Under the pieces are notes generated by a model, which did not search any database, was not told the origin of the DNA, and was given only the letters and a program-made list of their open reading frames with translations. Below, in pieces: positions 45,420 to 57,595 of a stretch of DNA of 64,000 bases (within the stretch, counting starts at the first letter, position 1; each line of letters begins with the position of its first letter). The position numbers and the translations under genes are program-made. Source of the stretch: Rotaria macrura (Eukaryota; Rotifera; Eurotatoria; Philodinida; Philodinidae); assembly GCA_900239685.1 (NCBI GenBank), contig OENT01000375.1, positions 61,609-125,608 of the forward strand, given 5' to 3'.

Positions 45420-47115
45420 GTAGTGACTTTATTTGCTAACGCCCTTTACTATGTACTTGTTTCTAAATCAGGTAGGCATAATACTGGGCACTTCCTATTG
45501 CATACCTTAAATAGCAACCAGAGAAAAAGTTAGCTAATATGAGTTGTACCCGTTCACAAAAATTCGTGACGATAAAGGTATGAAATTCACGTTATATCAG
45601 TGTGAAAATTGTAATATGATCCACTGTAGAATGAAGCTTGTGAAAACTTCCGTATTTAATTCTATATTCAGTTTGTTTTGTTTTCCATGTTTTTCGCCAT
45701 CTCCTACATTGTATATATGCTGGAGGATATATGTATTTGTTATCTGTGTGTTTTTATTGGAAAATAATCCGAGTATGTCTCGAAACAAAAACTCATCAGA
45801 GCAACGATGATCTTATACGATGTTCAAATTAAAAATGAATTTCAAACATGAAACCTCTTGTTGTAAAAAACTCTCAGCTGTAACAATAAAGAAATGTTGT
45901 GTGAGCTAAAATTAAATTTTATTATCCAACTGCGAACTAAAAACGAATCGGAGATGTCAAGTTTTCCAAACCTTTGCAAATAGATTATTTTCTTTAACTA
46001 ATTATTCGAAGCACTATGATAGTTAAATCTATGTCTTACTAGTGGTTGTTGTTGCCGATGTTGTTGTTGTGGTTGTTGCCGATGTTGTGGTTGTGGTTGT
46101 TGCTGATGTTGTGGTTGTGGTTGTGGTTGTTGTGGTCGTTGTGGTTGTTGTGGTTGTGGTTGTGGTCGTTGTGGTTGTTGTGGTCGTTGTGGTCGTTGTT
46201 GTGGTCGTTGTTGTGGTTGTTGTTGTGGTGGTTGTTGTGGTTGTTGTTGCTGTGGTTGTTGTTGAAGTCGTGGATGTTGTTGTAGTTTCTAGTATTTAAT
46301 TGAAATATACAAGGAAAATATATTTTAACGTTTGCTTGACTTTTTAATGGTATTGAAGTAGGGAAGAATGATGCGAAATGGCACACAGAAACAATTTATG
46401 TATCTTGCATCTTCCATTTCCTGTTCACTTAAAAAATACACAGAAACAAATTTTTGCTACAGAACTAAAGCAGCTAGCAGTTCGCTATCTGTCTTCGGTT
46501 TTGGAAATTTGCTATCATACATATCTGCGATGGTTTCGATGCAAAGTTTTTTTTGATCTGATATTTCTGCAAAAAACAGTCGTGGACCATTATTGCTGTT
46601 GGGAAAAATTTTATCGTAAACTATCCCCTGTCTCATACAGGAAGGGGGGAAAAGTAATAAAAGACAAAATTTTTTTGAAATTTCTCTTCAGCAACTATCA
46701 ATTCAATCTCATGCTTATACCACAGATATTATATTGGTGTTATATTTCAAAGATGCAACGTATGATCAGTATCCAGTTGTAGTGCTTTGTTCAAAAACGT
46801 ACAACCACAAAATCGCCTAGGTCAAGGAAATATGTTTAACAATTACTGCTTTACTGCCATAGCGTTTATCATCTATGCCTCTTCTATTAGAATAATTCTG
46901 ATTCGTATGCTAGTGGTGGTATCTGTGTACAATATTACTAAAGATTTATTCTTCCATTCGCTAATTTAGTTTTGTTCCTTATAAACTTGACTCAATGCAC
47001 AGATCTAATTGCAAATTTTTATTCGAGCACTGCGTGTGATCATATGTTCAAACTTGCGGCTTAATGGAATCATAATAACTAAAGAAACAATATTTCAACA
47101 TAATCAACCCTATTA
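45420..47115. other. Intergenic sequence with a microsatellite
   Basis: Apart from the low-complexity block at 46042-46288, only short chance frames were seen. Confidence 0.4.
46042..46288. repeat. GTT/GTG-rich low-complexity repeat
   Basis: About 250 bp of irregular TTGTGG and TTGTTG units. It gives long spurious frames of Val or Leu/Trp on the plus strand and Asn/His on the minus strand. It is a simple repeat rather than a gene. Confidence 0.85.
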
Positions 47116-47438
47116 TCTCAGGTAGAATTCACCCGATTTGATCGTATTGGATCCGGTCGGACTATGTAGGTTTTCTTTTAAAATCGATGGAATGATTTTC
47201 GAATCTTTAACGTTGGATGTTGTCGACTGCTACTGAAGGAATTCGACGGAATCCAATATGACTTTGCAATGCGTCTGTAGTAATGGCACTATGAGCTCAT
47301 ATAGTATCTTATTAAGAAAATAGAGTTCATTTATTGGATCTGTTCAAAGGTCCATCTACTGAAATCCGATTGGACTTTGTTAATTGGTCGGATACGATAA
47401 GGTCCGATTGGATCTAGTATCGGAATCATTCACTTGGG
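47116..47438. mobile_element. 323-bp element of the GGATCC/GATCGG-word family, TA-flanked
   Basis: The left end is TCTCAGGTAGAATTCACC and the right end GGAATCATTCACTTGGG-TA. The interior is rich in GGATCC, CCGATTGGA and CGGACT words in both orientations. It is related to the element at 62406-62754 by both its right terminus and its internal words. Confidence 0.7.
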
Positions 47439-48538
47439 TATCCGATAATGCCAACCAGAATTCAATGTCGAATTCTCTCTGATGACAATAATAGGATCTA
47501 ATGACGTCCAAAAAACGGAACGAGTAAGTTCCATGGAAAGCCGATGGTAGAAAAGTATCTTTATAAGTTTTATTTTACTTGAGTTCATTTTTATTTCTTT
47601 TATTTTTATTTGAGTTTTGTTTTAGTATAATGATTTATTTAATTTATCAATTTTCATTGTATCCATTTATCTGAAGTCCTTTGATATTTTCTTTTTCTGT
47701 GACTTATTTAATTCCTCCTGATTCGATAAAGTGCAGACGAACCATTATTTATTTGAAGGTATTTTATTCATTCATTTCATTCTAGATTGCGGCTTCAGAT
47801 AAACTCAATCAAGAGCGAGCAGGAAATTTTTAAATCTTTTTATTGTCAAAATGTATTCGGTCTATCATGTTTTATTTGAATTGTATTACTTTTAATTAAA
47901 TGTAATGAAATAAATTTATGCGTTTGGTTTTTAATAATTAATTTTTTAAATTTTACTTAAAATTTTTGGTGATTTTTATTTTGTTTTATGAAGTCGATAT
48001 TAACTAGATTTAATCTAAGTATAAATTTCAATCTAATTGCACAGAATGGAAAGAAGATGGGTGGAAGGCAAAAAAAGATGTTATGTTGAGAGATGAATTC
48101 AATATGATGCCATCCAATCCCACATGTATCCCACGTTTTCTAACCATTGGATTCAAGTGCGAAAAATAGTTGAATTCGACCTTGGGTCATTTCTGATTTG
48201 AATCTGTCGGATCTTGCAGTATTAGGCGGGGAACCGACGGGAGCCTAATTCTGGATTCCTTGTCCTGGAATTATTTAAACAACATTTTCTAATCATAAGT
48301 GAACTCTCTCAGCTCTCTACATCAGAAAGAGTTGAGGTTTTCAAAATGAATGCACAAGTTACTAGAAATTAGTTGAAGCTACTTCCCTTTTCAAGTAATA
48401 TCACGACCGAGTTTTTCCACCAAGAAATAACAGCTGCAGTTTTGTATGAAAGTTCTGCGAAATGGAAAGTAAAGGGAATGAGACCAGTTTAAGTTGGTTT
48501 AAACCAGCTACAGTGCCAGTGAGGGGCACGAAGTGATA
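47439..48538. other. AT-rich intergenic sequence
   Basis: T-rich runs such as TTTTATTT at 47570-47990; no gene or repeat was recognised. Confidence 0.4.
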
Positions 48539-49030
48539 AGAGCTGGGCAAAATACTCGATGTACTCGTACTCGTACTCGAGGGGCCTAGTATACTCGTGC
48601 TTGGAATTTTTTAAAATTTTAGTAAACGCATTCTTTATAAAAAAAAAAAGAAAGAATATCTAAATTGGTTTCTTCAAGAAAGAAGAACACAACTGATATT
48701 TGTTTGCGGACCGCTAGTTGCGGTTCACTCAAACATACTGATAAGTAATTGTAAGATTAACATCGTATGATCGTCACCATATTTCAGTCTTCCTATCCTC
48801 TTTTCTTAATTTTGTTATTTATTGTCCATCAATAGCGCTATTCATATAATAGGTTCTTGTACGTAATACGAAAGCTGTATTTTCTTTCTTGATGTTAGAA
48901 TGAATAAATAAATTTAATTGTTCTAAACATCTTTATTGGGTTTACTACTACGTCTGTTACTCTTGAAACAAATATTAGTTTATTTTTTGGTGTTATTGAT
49001 TTATCAGTTTCAATAACTTTCTAGTCGGAA

Positions 49031-49370
49031 ATTCCGACTGGTACATTTACTTTACTTTTTCAAAAAGTAAATAAGTAAAGTAAATAAAATATTTACTATT
49101 TACTTTTGTAAAGTAAATAAAACTATTTACTATTTACTTTCGTAAAGTAAATAAACTATTTACTTCTATAGAAGTAAATAAATTTTTTTTTCAAATTTTT
49201 ATAAGACTTGCGCCAATTAAAAATTATTTACTATTTACTTTACTAAGTAAAAGTAAATAGTTTTATTTACTTTACAAAAGTAAATGGTAAATAGTTTATT
49301 TACTTTACGAAAGTAAATAGTAAATAATTTATTTACTTTACTTTTGTAAAGTAAAAGTAAAGTACCACCC
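49031..49370. mobile_element. TTTACTTT-word foldback element nested in the hAT element
   Basis: An array of TTTACTTT and AAAGTAAA words, strongly self-complementary, with inverted ends (GGTACATTTAC / AAAGTACC). CTAGTCGGAA occurs directly before (49021-49030) and after (49371-49380), probably a target duplication. Confidence 0.7.
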
Positions 49371-49577
49371 CTAGTCGGAATTATGCTTTTATTTTTATTC
49401 TGATCTAGTGTCTACAAAATTGTTGTCTTTCCATGATTGTGTTGTGAATAACTTTGTATTGTTTTTGATCCTATTCTTTTACTAATATTGTCAACAACAT
49501 TTTAGTTGTTATAGTTAATATTTTTGTATTATTCTTAATTTATGAATTGTTCATCACTGATCTTTTGTTATTGATTT

Positions 49578-50815
49578 ATGATGCCTACAAACCCAGCTGT
49601 TTCTGAGAGCAATGCTGATTCTAATATCATTATTATTCATGATGATGCTCAATATCCATCGGTGATTAAAGAGTTTTTTTTTTAATTTATGCTTCAATAC
49701 GGAAAAAAATCGGTGGTCATCCAAGTTTAAAATTTGCTCGTCGTCTACACTCTAAAAAATGGTTTTTAATGGAACTCGAAAAGGATCTTACCGCAGGCAC
49801 ACCGGAAGAACTTCAAAAGGTTTGGTTTTTATGCTGCGAAACCTTTCTGGTTTCCGAAATCTGGAAAACGTTTCGTAGCTTCAATACGAAAATTTTTAAA
49901 GTTCTATATTGAACCCAAAAAGGTTCTTCCGGTGTGTCCGTGAGAAGATCCTTTTTTAGTTCCGTGAAAAACCTATGTTTTTTAGAGTGTATTACTGATA
50001 CGTATAAAACAACTTCAAATTTTTGAAAGCATTTGAAGAACAAACACCAACCTTTGTTTGACTTCTTTAATGAAGCTACTGTGTTAACTCAAAGTGAATC
50101 TCATGCAACGATTTGTCTCGTTACACCTACTGTTCTTGGTATAGTTTTTGATCTTGAACGTCAACTTGGTTCTTCCACTTTAACTCTTGTTTCTTTATGT
50201 GAACCCTTGATTGCATCAATTAAAGCTCGATGTAGTGGACTTCTTCGTCCTTTTAAAATCGATGTACCTCTCAACACATATTGTATGTCAGAACGTTTTT
50301 CTGATATGATTTTTCTTATTTCTCCACTTCTTGATGCGCGTTTCAAATTTTTGTGGCTATATAGTTGTCATACTCTTGTAAAAGTGTGCATTGTTGAAAA
50401 TATTCGTGATGCTTATGTTCTTTATTATTCTAAACTAAATTTTTCTGTGTTGCAGAATATTGGAGCTGATGTGCTGAATACAACTGAACATAATATTGAT
50501 GTCATGCTAAATAGCACGGATGCACTTACTTAACGAAAATGCCTTTTTCCATACTTGAAGGAAAATAAAAATGTTTCGAATGAAGATAAATCAAGAATTC
50601 CGATTAAACTCGATACGTATTTATGTGAAGAAAGTCGGGAACAAAATTTACTTTTTATCAAAAAACATTTGTATCCTTGTTTATATCAACTTAGTTTGAA
50701 ATACTTGTCAGTGACATCGGTTACCATTGAACGAGTATTTTATCAAAGGGTTCTTTTTACGCGTCCAAATCGAGCATCATTCACTGCAACAAATGTTAGT
50801 TGACTCACTTTTCTT
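49578..50815 (+). pseudogene. hAT transposase remnant: BED-finger halves plus dimerisation domain
   Basis: ATG 49578 begins a degenerate N-terminus. Just before the nested element the reading RWSSKFKIC fits the first half of a BED zinc finger; just after it, TTSNF-stop-KHLKNKH fits the second half. The frame then passes directly into the C-terminal part (LFDFFNEATVLTQSESHAT, ISPLLDARFKFLW) and, after a stop near 50531, the hAT dimerisation segment (YPCLYQLSLKYLSVTS..IERVF) at ~50670-50800. The central RNase H-like catalytic core seems mostly missing. Stops and frame changes make it inactive. Confidence 0.75.
49748..49989. mobile_element. 242-bp ACTCTAAAAAA-type MITE inside the BED finger
   Basis: The ends are TA-CACTCTAAAAAA and TTTTTTAGAGTG-TA, indicating a TA duplication. 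The interior has inverted segments (AGGATCTT..GGCACACCGGAAGAA and the complement). It shares ends and some interior words with the larger palindrome at 53234-53690. Confidence 0.8.
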
Positions 50816-51046
50816 AAGTTGAATAAGTTTTTGTTATGATTTAATTGCTTTGAACATGGCAATAAAATATGTTAGTAGTAATGTTTTGATATTTCGCTCT
50901 TATAATATTTTATTTTGACATGTATATATAGTACGTTGTAAAACATTAAGTCTATTTTTCATAGGCTCTAATTTGAAAAATTCTAGCCTTACCAATACCA
51001 TGGTATGGATACTCTTACTCGAGGAAGTCTGTACATGCCCAACTCT

Positions 51047-51348
51047 AGAAGGAATTCATGCAGCTTTTTAAGAAAGTACCAATATCACCGACACGACAGG
51101 AATCAATAAGAGATGTGATCGGTTCGGTTTGGTACAAATGCCAACTAAACTCATTCTGTGGAATGAATGCAACGAGTATTTCTTTATGGGCTGTAAGTAG
51201 GTTGGGAAATATAGTTCGCACGTTCTTCCGTAGAGCGACACAGTCACCGTACACAAATCTCTTGCGAAATCGAAGAAGTATTTTGCTTGCGCTATCGAAT
51301 ATTGAATGCATTAGGCGCAAACCTTCTATATGCAAGACGGAGATCGAA
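51047..51348. other. Sequence with overlapping short open frames, no gene called
   Basis: Frames open on both strands between about 51045 and 51390 (~110 codons each). Neither shows a domain, a signal peptide or splice context, and both run into the small MITE. Confidence 0.35.
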
Positions 51349-51460
51349 CCAAGGGGAAACAGCAGAATCCAATGCCTTGGATTCAACTAGATTCAAGTGG
51401 ATTCATGTGGATTCAAGTCAATTTAGGTGGATTCATGGATTCTGCTGTTTCCCCCTTGGC
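51349..51460. mobile_element. 112-bp MITE with TCGAA target duplication
   Basis: The inverted ends are CCAAGGGGAAACAGCAGAAT and its complement (with one extra C) ending CCTTGGC. TCGAA flanks both sides (51344-51348 and 51461-51465). The core is a run of TGGATTCA-like words. Confidence 0.8.
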
Positions 51461-51979
51461 TCGAACTCTTCAAAAAGGGTCTAATCAAGATTTTTTAGAT
51501 AAAGAGTTTCCTGATTGATGGATTAGTTTGCTTGGGCCAGTTTATTCTGCCACACGATCCTTGGATATGAATTCAACTGATTTCATATAGGAATCTAATT
51601 GAACACTGTGTGCATGGGACAAAAACGTCAAACTGTGTGAACATACAAGAATGTTACTATTACAGAAATGTGACACTTGACAATGGAGCTTTGCCGATGC
51701 GCATAAAGCTGAATATGAGGAAAGATAATAATCAGAGTACTTTATTAACTGGAACAGAAAAATGTACCAGCCCCTTTGTTACAACTGATGGTCGTAATTA
51801 GATAAACGTTTCAGATCTTGAAAAACGTTAATCAAAAACGCTTGTCGAGAGTAACAATGATACGTCGCAGCAACATTCTCATGAACAGGGTGCTATTTTT
51901 TCTGGATCTCAAATGTTTCCGAAGAAAATAGGGAGTGCAAGTTTAAGAATGAGGTTTTTTATGTCCCCCACTCTAACTT
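51461..51979. other. Short intergenic stretch
   Basis: No feature recognised; the frame at 51610-51801 (+) lacks support. Confidence 0.35.
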
Positions 51980-52930
51980 GGGATGCAACGGTGACGATAA
52001 CCATTGCAATCGGTAACCGTTCCGACGGTAACCGTTACAACCGGTCCGACCGGAACCCATTCCTACTGGGACCCGTTCCACCGGGACCCGTTAGTACCGG
52101 GACCCGCTCCGCCATTAACCGTTCTTATCGGGGCTCGTTCCAACCGGGACCCGCTCCACTGTTAACCGTTCTTATCGGGACTCGTTCCACCGGTAACCGT
52201 TCAAACTGATAACCAGTAAAAATCTGCAAGAGCCGGTATTAGGCAGTATAAGCCTGTATAGGCCGGTATAAGTCGGCATTAGCCGGTATTAGGCGGTATA
52301 AGTCGGTATTAGGCGGTATAAGTCGGTATAACCCGGTATAACCCGGTATCACCGATTAATCCAGGCTTATTCCTGCTTATACAGGCTAATTCCAGCTTAT
52401 ACCGTTTATACCGGCTTATACCGGCTTATCCCTACTTATACCGGTTAATCCCGACTGATACCGGCTTATGCTGGTTAAATCAGTGTTATACTGTTATATA
52501 CTGGTTTATGGAGATTCATACCACGTATCGGTGGAATGGTAACCGGTTTCACCGGTTACCGGTGGAGTGGGTCCCAGTAGGAATGGGTCCCAGTGGAGCG
52601 GGTCCCAGTAGGAACGGTTACCGGTTGAAACGATTCCCAGTTGGAACGGTTACCGGTTGGAACGATTCCCAGTTGGAACGGTTACGGGTTTGAACGGTTA
52701 CCGGTTGGAACGGTTACTGGTTGAAACGATTCCCAGTTGGAACGGTTACCATTTGGAACGATTCCCAGTTGGAACGGTTACGGGTTTGAACGGTTACCGA
52801 TGTATCGGTTACCGGTTGTACCAAGTACCGTTTTGACCGGATACTGGTCTTAGCGGTTACCGGTGGTAACGGGTGCTGGTAAAGGTGGTTACCGTTTGAA
52901 CGATGAACCGTTGATTCACCGTTGCATCCC
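51980..52930. mobile_element. 951-bp compound foldback element with AACCGGTTACCGG and GGTATAAG words
   Basis: Inverted ends GGGATGCAACGGTGA and TCACCGTTGCATCCC. The outer zones are arrays of GGTAACCGTTCC and TACCGGTTGGAACG words, with GGGACCCGTTCC and its complement GGAACGGGTCCC-type words placed inversely. The centre (52200-52510) is an array of GGTATAAGCCGG and CCGGCTTATACC words. GC content is far above the surroundings. No protein-like frame. Confidence 0.8.
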
Positions 52931-53233
52931 TAACCCCAACCCAGACGCCTTCTATGGGGTTTTGACCCATCCCCTAGAAGGTTACCAATGCCTCCACCAC
53001 GCAGAAGGTTCCAGGCCCCACTAGGTGGTTACAAATGCCCCCCCCCACGCTAAGCACACACAAGAGGCTCCAGATGTCTTCTTCCTCCTCCATACTCCGG
53101 TTACGGACATAGTTCTTGGTTACAAGTGCCTACTCCACATTCCCCCTATTAAAGACCATAGGAATCCGTGTATTAATCCATTAAAGACATAGCGAAAGAG
53201 CATTATATTATGGTTATATATCACCGCGGTATT
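52931..53233. other. GC-richer unique stretch between two foldback elements
   Basis: C-rich sequence (CCCCCCCCCACGC) with short internal echoes (AGAAGGTTACCAATGCC, GGTGGTTACAAATGCC). It contrasts with the AT-rich flanks; origin unknown. Confidence 0.4.
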
Positions 53234-53690
53234 CACTCTAAAAAAAATAAGTACTTTCCTGAACCCTCTAAAAAAGGTTCGGTAGATTTCAAATAGCATT
53301 CAAATGACCAGAAATGCTTAAAAAACGATTGTTCAGTTATACGAAACCTCTAAAGGATCTTCCCGTGTGCCCACCGGCCGAACCCTCTCCTACGAAACCT
53401 TGTTTAAGTTTCGTAGAACAAAAAAAGGTTTCGAAAGAAAATGCGAAACCTTTAGAGTTTCNGAAACTCTAAAGGTTTCGCATTTTCTTTCGAAACCTTT
53501 TTTTGTTCTACGAAACTTAAACAAGGTTTCGTAGGAGAGGGTTCGGCCGGTGGGCACACGGGAAGATCCTTTAGAGGTTTCGTATAACTGAACAATCGTT
53601 TTTTAAGCATTTCTGGTCATTTGAATGCTATTTGAAATCTACCGAACCTTTTTTAGAGGGTTCAGGAAAGTACTTATTTTTTTTAGAGTG
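53234..53690. mobile_element. 457-bp perfect palindrome with one N at its exact centre
   Basis: The ends are CACTCTAAAAAAAATAAG and CTTATTTTTTTTAGAGTG. The arms 53234-53461 and 53463-53690 (228 bp each) are reverse complements with no mismatch seen by eye. The only ambiguous base, N at 53462, is the symmetry centre. It belongs with the MITE at 49748-49989 by its ends. Perfection may reflect recent origin or an assembly artefact. Confidence 0.85.
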
Positions 53691-56600
53691 TTCGCTGTAC
53701 GCTGCAATGCTTATAATAAGAAAAAGGTTGTTAGCGCAATCGCTTTTGGTATTTTAAATATGGAACACGATGTATCTGTTATTCATAAGGTCTGGAAAGC
53801 TACTTCATTGTATATGTATCTCTGGAAGCGTTTAATCTCTAATTTTAAGTAATTTAAACTTCAGCAAGCAAGCTATTGATATATTTTCATGCGAATTTAA
53901 TGACCTAAATTCACTAGTTCTTCATCAGATTGCCTGTCATCATTTTTGATACTTCGGATACTTGTCTGCCACAATCTGTTATGCTCCTGGAATCCATCCT
54001 TTAACGTTTGTGTGGGGAGACCTAACTGGAAGTTTCTGCCTTTATAAACTTCAACACTCCTTTGTGATCTGGTTTCACGAAATATTAAATTAAGAAAAAT
54101 GAACAATGCAAATTGTAAACTAACGAGCGAATAACTACAACGAAAACAAAAAATAGTGTACCCATAAGAGAAAAACGATGCAAAAAATCGTGATGTCACA
54201 AATTCTGTATTTTCTATTAGCATTATGAAACTATAGATATGTGAGTTCTATATTTTAGTTCTAATGGGGCTGCTCTCACAACGTTTATTTAAGAAAACTT
54301 ACTGTGAATTTTATTAAATATCTTCTGCTGTTTTCTTTAAAAATATATAAATGACAGTGCGTCGATAGCGGAACCGTATCCTCTGAGACTATTGTATCTT
54401 TTTGAAACGATGATTTCGATTAAATTTCTGACTTGCTCATTCTTAATAGATTTACTCTCAATGGTTAATTTACGTTTTCTAATATACATATTTTCTTTTT
54501 TTTGTAATAATAATCATAGTGCATTTAAACCCCCCCCCCCCGACTATATGCCAAAAAAAATAATTTTGTTCTAATTCGTAGGATTCTGAGATTTATAGGT
54601 GGTTACATAGAGTAAAGTGCCTACTTTTGAATGCACCTGAGGTTATTGAGTTAACGTTGAAATATAAGGGCATTGCATAATATTTTTGTTCAGCACTCTC
54701 TCAAAAAAGAAAAGAAAGTTTTTTGGAAAACTTTGACTTTCAAAGCCTTTCAAACTTCTCTGTTTGAGCTTGGCATTGATAAATACCTTTATATATGTTC
54801 ATGTGAATCTTTTTTATCGGTAATATACGATAAATAAGCAGAAAATTGTTTTATATCCATTTATGAAGAAAATTTGCCAAATTATGATACTGGAACTTGT
54901 TTTGGATTTTTCTTAAAGTATGACCTTCACTCAGGACGATTGAAATAAGTTTCGTTTGACTCTAGCTTTCCCTGATGCATGTTTTTAATTTTAGAGGCCT
55001 CGGTAAGAGCTACCTTTTGATCTGACTGATTTTTTATATTTGATTCCTTGAACAAGAAAAGTCCGATTTACTACCGTTTTTAGGCCTGTTTTGGAAGTTT
55101 TGCTATCTGAAATCTTTATTAAAAACGAATAGAAAAAAATTTCGAAAATTCTGTCCCTTAAAAATTTCCCAACGGAGGCTAGCTTTAATTTAAAACCGAC
55201 CTGAACTCAATAGCCCTTATAGTCATGAAGTTGTTTCGATGCTGTTGGAAGCGACAAAAGAAGTCGTAAGCCTAATTTAGTAAGGTATAAATGGCTGGAA
55301 TTTTTACTACAAGTGTTTCTCGCTAGGACCATTCATTCCTGAAAGTTTCAACCCAAACCTATACTCCAAAGTGACAAGTCGATGCTGAGGGGGGCGGCGC
55401 TTGAGACTTGTTTTCTCTTCTATTATGTGAGTCAGAATTAGGAAACAGTGAATCGATGTAAATTGAACGATTTGATAACTGTGATAGCTAGTAGTCTGTG
55501 TATTTCAGTGATCGACTGACGAGACTTTGAAATTTATTTTCAAAGTCATATCTTCCCAAAACTTTCAAAGAAAAGTCTGAACAAATATGTTCTGTTTTAA
55601 AGAAACTTCGATAAAAAATCAGAAAATGCACTAAAAAGAAAAGAAATTCTGTGTAGCACGATTGAGCAAAAGCATGATGGCAACACCCATGTAATAAAAA
55701 AGAATAAAAAAATCGATTATGTCGTGAGTTTTCGAACAAAATATTTTTCCATGGTCACCTCAGAATTCAGGCATCAGAATTTAATTAACTGCTTCATACA
55801 TTGAACTTTAGATCTGAATTTTGTCTACACGAATATATGTTAAAATCGGCATCGCATCGATATGGAAAGCAATTTTTATGCATTTCTTATAATTTTCTAA
55901 GACAGTGAGGAACGTTAAAATAATTTTGTCGTATATAGTATCTGACAAAACAAATGTTTCATAGGTTATTCTATGGATTGCTGATATTCTCAGACTACTA
56001 TTCATTGCCATTTTTAACTTACTAAATTTCCATTCACCACTGTTTAATTCTGGTGAGGGCAGTAGTCAGGCGACTTTCACATGTCGCCATCTGAAATCTC
56101 GAGTTTTTTCTTCAAGTTTGTCTGCCTCACCATTTATTTAAAAGTGTTTTTTCTTCATCAGCATTCAGAAACACTCTAAAATGCCCACATCTTTCCGTGC
56201 ATCACGCCTAGTTGAATGAAAATGCAGTCATGGAATTTTTTCATTTCTATTCAACTCGCACGTATTACTAATCAGCGGAGATGCTTTTCTGTTCTTCACA
56301 TAATAGACATTCGTTCATTCTCTGCTATTTGTGCAAAAAGTAAAAAGAGAAAACCGGAATGTTTTCGACCATTCTGCATACGTAGAATTTCTTGCATAAA
56401 CACAACAACTTATACAGAGAATTGCACGGTCTATCTCTTTTTTGAGATGATTCGTTGAAACATAAATATCATGGGCCTACTTTTTCGCTCTATCAAACAC
56501 GAGTTAGCGAATGAAAAACAACATTCAAATGCCCATACAACAAAATCGAATAAATCCCAAGCGACATCAGTAGAGGTAGCCGAAAACTGTCTTCGGTCAC

Positions 56601-57230
56601 CATCCAATTTATTGAAATCGATGCTCTAGAGAATCAGGATTGGTATTAGTATGGGCGTGAAGGTGGGTTTATACCTTTATGAATGTAATTTCTGTTTTGA
56701 AATGCTAGGATGTGCAGGTACGATTTATGGCTGCTTAAAAGCTGAGTTTCACCCTCCCGGAGCGCGTACCCAATCGAATAGTCATTAGTTATTTTCTCGT
56801 TAAAGTACTGAACATTTGACAGAACTCAAGTCCATGAACTTACAATTTGTTTCAATTTGCCCATATTGAGATATTTGCAAATGACATAGAGCTAGAGAAT
56901 CCAAATTTTATGCATGAAAAACGCTCTGTGAAAGTCTTCACATGTGAGGATGATGATTTTTATGCTTGTAAATTTCTTTTTGAAATTTTAAAGAGTATCA
57001 AAGCTGATCACACTAGGATTATTTCACAGGCAGGTTCCATTTTTTCATGATATGACTGAATTGTTTAAAAAATCTAAGCAACAAGATTCCAGGCTATTGA
57101 AAAATAAACTAAAAGGAGTGAGTGAAAGAAGCGGTGTATGTAATAATTTCCGCCGAAGGAAGTTCTCCTCCGATAATGTAGTGCCACTAAATAAATTCAT
57201 GGGCTCGACTAGGATCGGTGTTCGTTGCAA
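53691..57230. other. 3.5 kb intergenic sequence
   Basis: AT-rich with a 13-base C run at about 54530. Frames such as 56847-57050 (+) read in a protein-like way but lack domains or splice context. No gene called. Confidence 0.4.
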
Positions 57231-57595
57231 CTAATTGATCCTGACCTCTTTATAATCGTTGCATTTATAATTTACATTTTTTTCATCCTTTTCACGAGAG
57301 CTTTTTTCATTTCTAGGGAACTGACCTTGTGCGCCAAGAAGTATGACCAAAGTAGGAACTGTAGCAGCAATAACTACTACGACAGTAGCTACTGCAAGAA
57401 CAACGGTAACGACTACTTTTGCCGATATCGATGAGGTAGTTGCTCTAAAAACGAAACATCGAATATGTTTGAATTTGCAATAATTAGATGGTAAAAACAA
57501 ACTTACGAAACAGTGCCAACGCCGGACGATATTGCAGGTATTTGACCTAGATTAACTTGGACCTGCTGCACTGATAATCCTTGCGTCGCCAAACT
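57231..57595 (-). CDS. C-terminal exons of a single-pass membrane protein (5' part not found)
   Basis: Two minus-strand exons, 57595-57507 and 57444-57231, join in phase across a 62-bp intron (GTAAGT..TTTTAG). Together they encode about 100 residues: a short extracellular stretch (SLATQGLSVQQVQVNLGQIP), a Ser/Thr linker, the membrane helix KVVVTVVLAVATVVVVIAAT followed by more hydrophobic residues, then a charged tail (RNEKSSREKDEKN) to the stop. An acceptor (TTTTCGTAG) precedes the first exon, so earlier exons must exist, but none was identified upstream. An alternative donor after GAQ would change the tail. Confidence 0.5.

Larger units (their letters stand above)
48539..51046 (+). mobile_element. 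Decayed hAT-type DNA transposon carrying two younger insertions
   Basis: The termini are AGAGCTGGGCA on the left and TGCCCAACTCT on the right, a typical hAT inverted repeat. Subterminal CTCGTACTCGAGG-like words occur near both ends. A broken transposase frame lies inside, with two foldback elements nested at 49031-49370 and 49748-49989. No clean 8-bp target duplication was seen. Confidence 0.7.

Noticed and set aside
46042..46300. Coding gene for poly-Val or Asn/His-rich protein
   Set aside because: Long frames on both strands arise from a GTT/GTG simple repeat.
51045..51390. Protein gene on either strand
   Set aside because: Overlapping frames on both strands without domains, ending in a MITE; best seen as chance.
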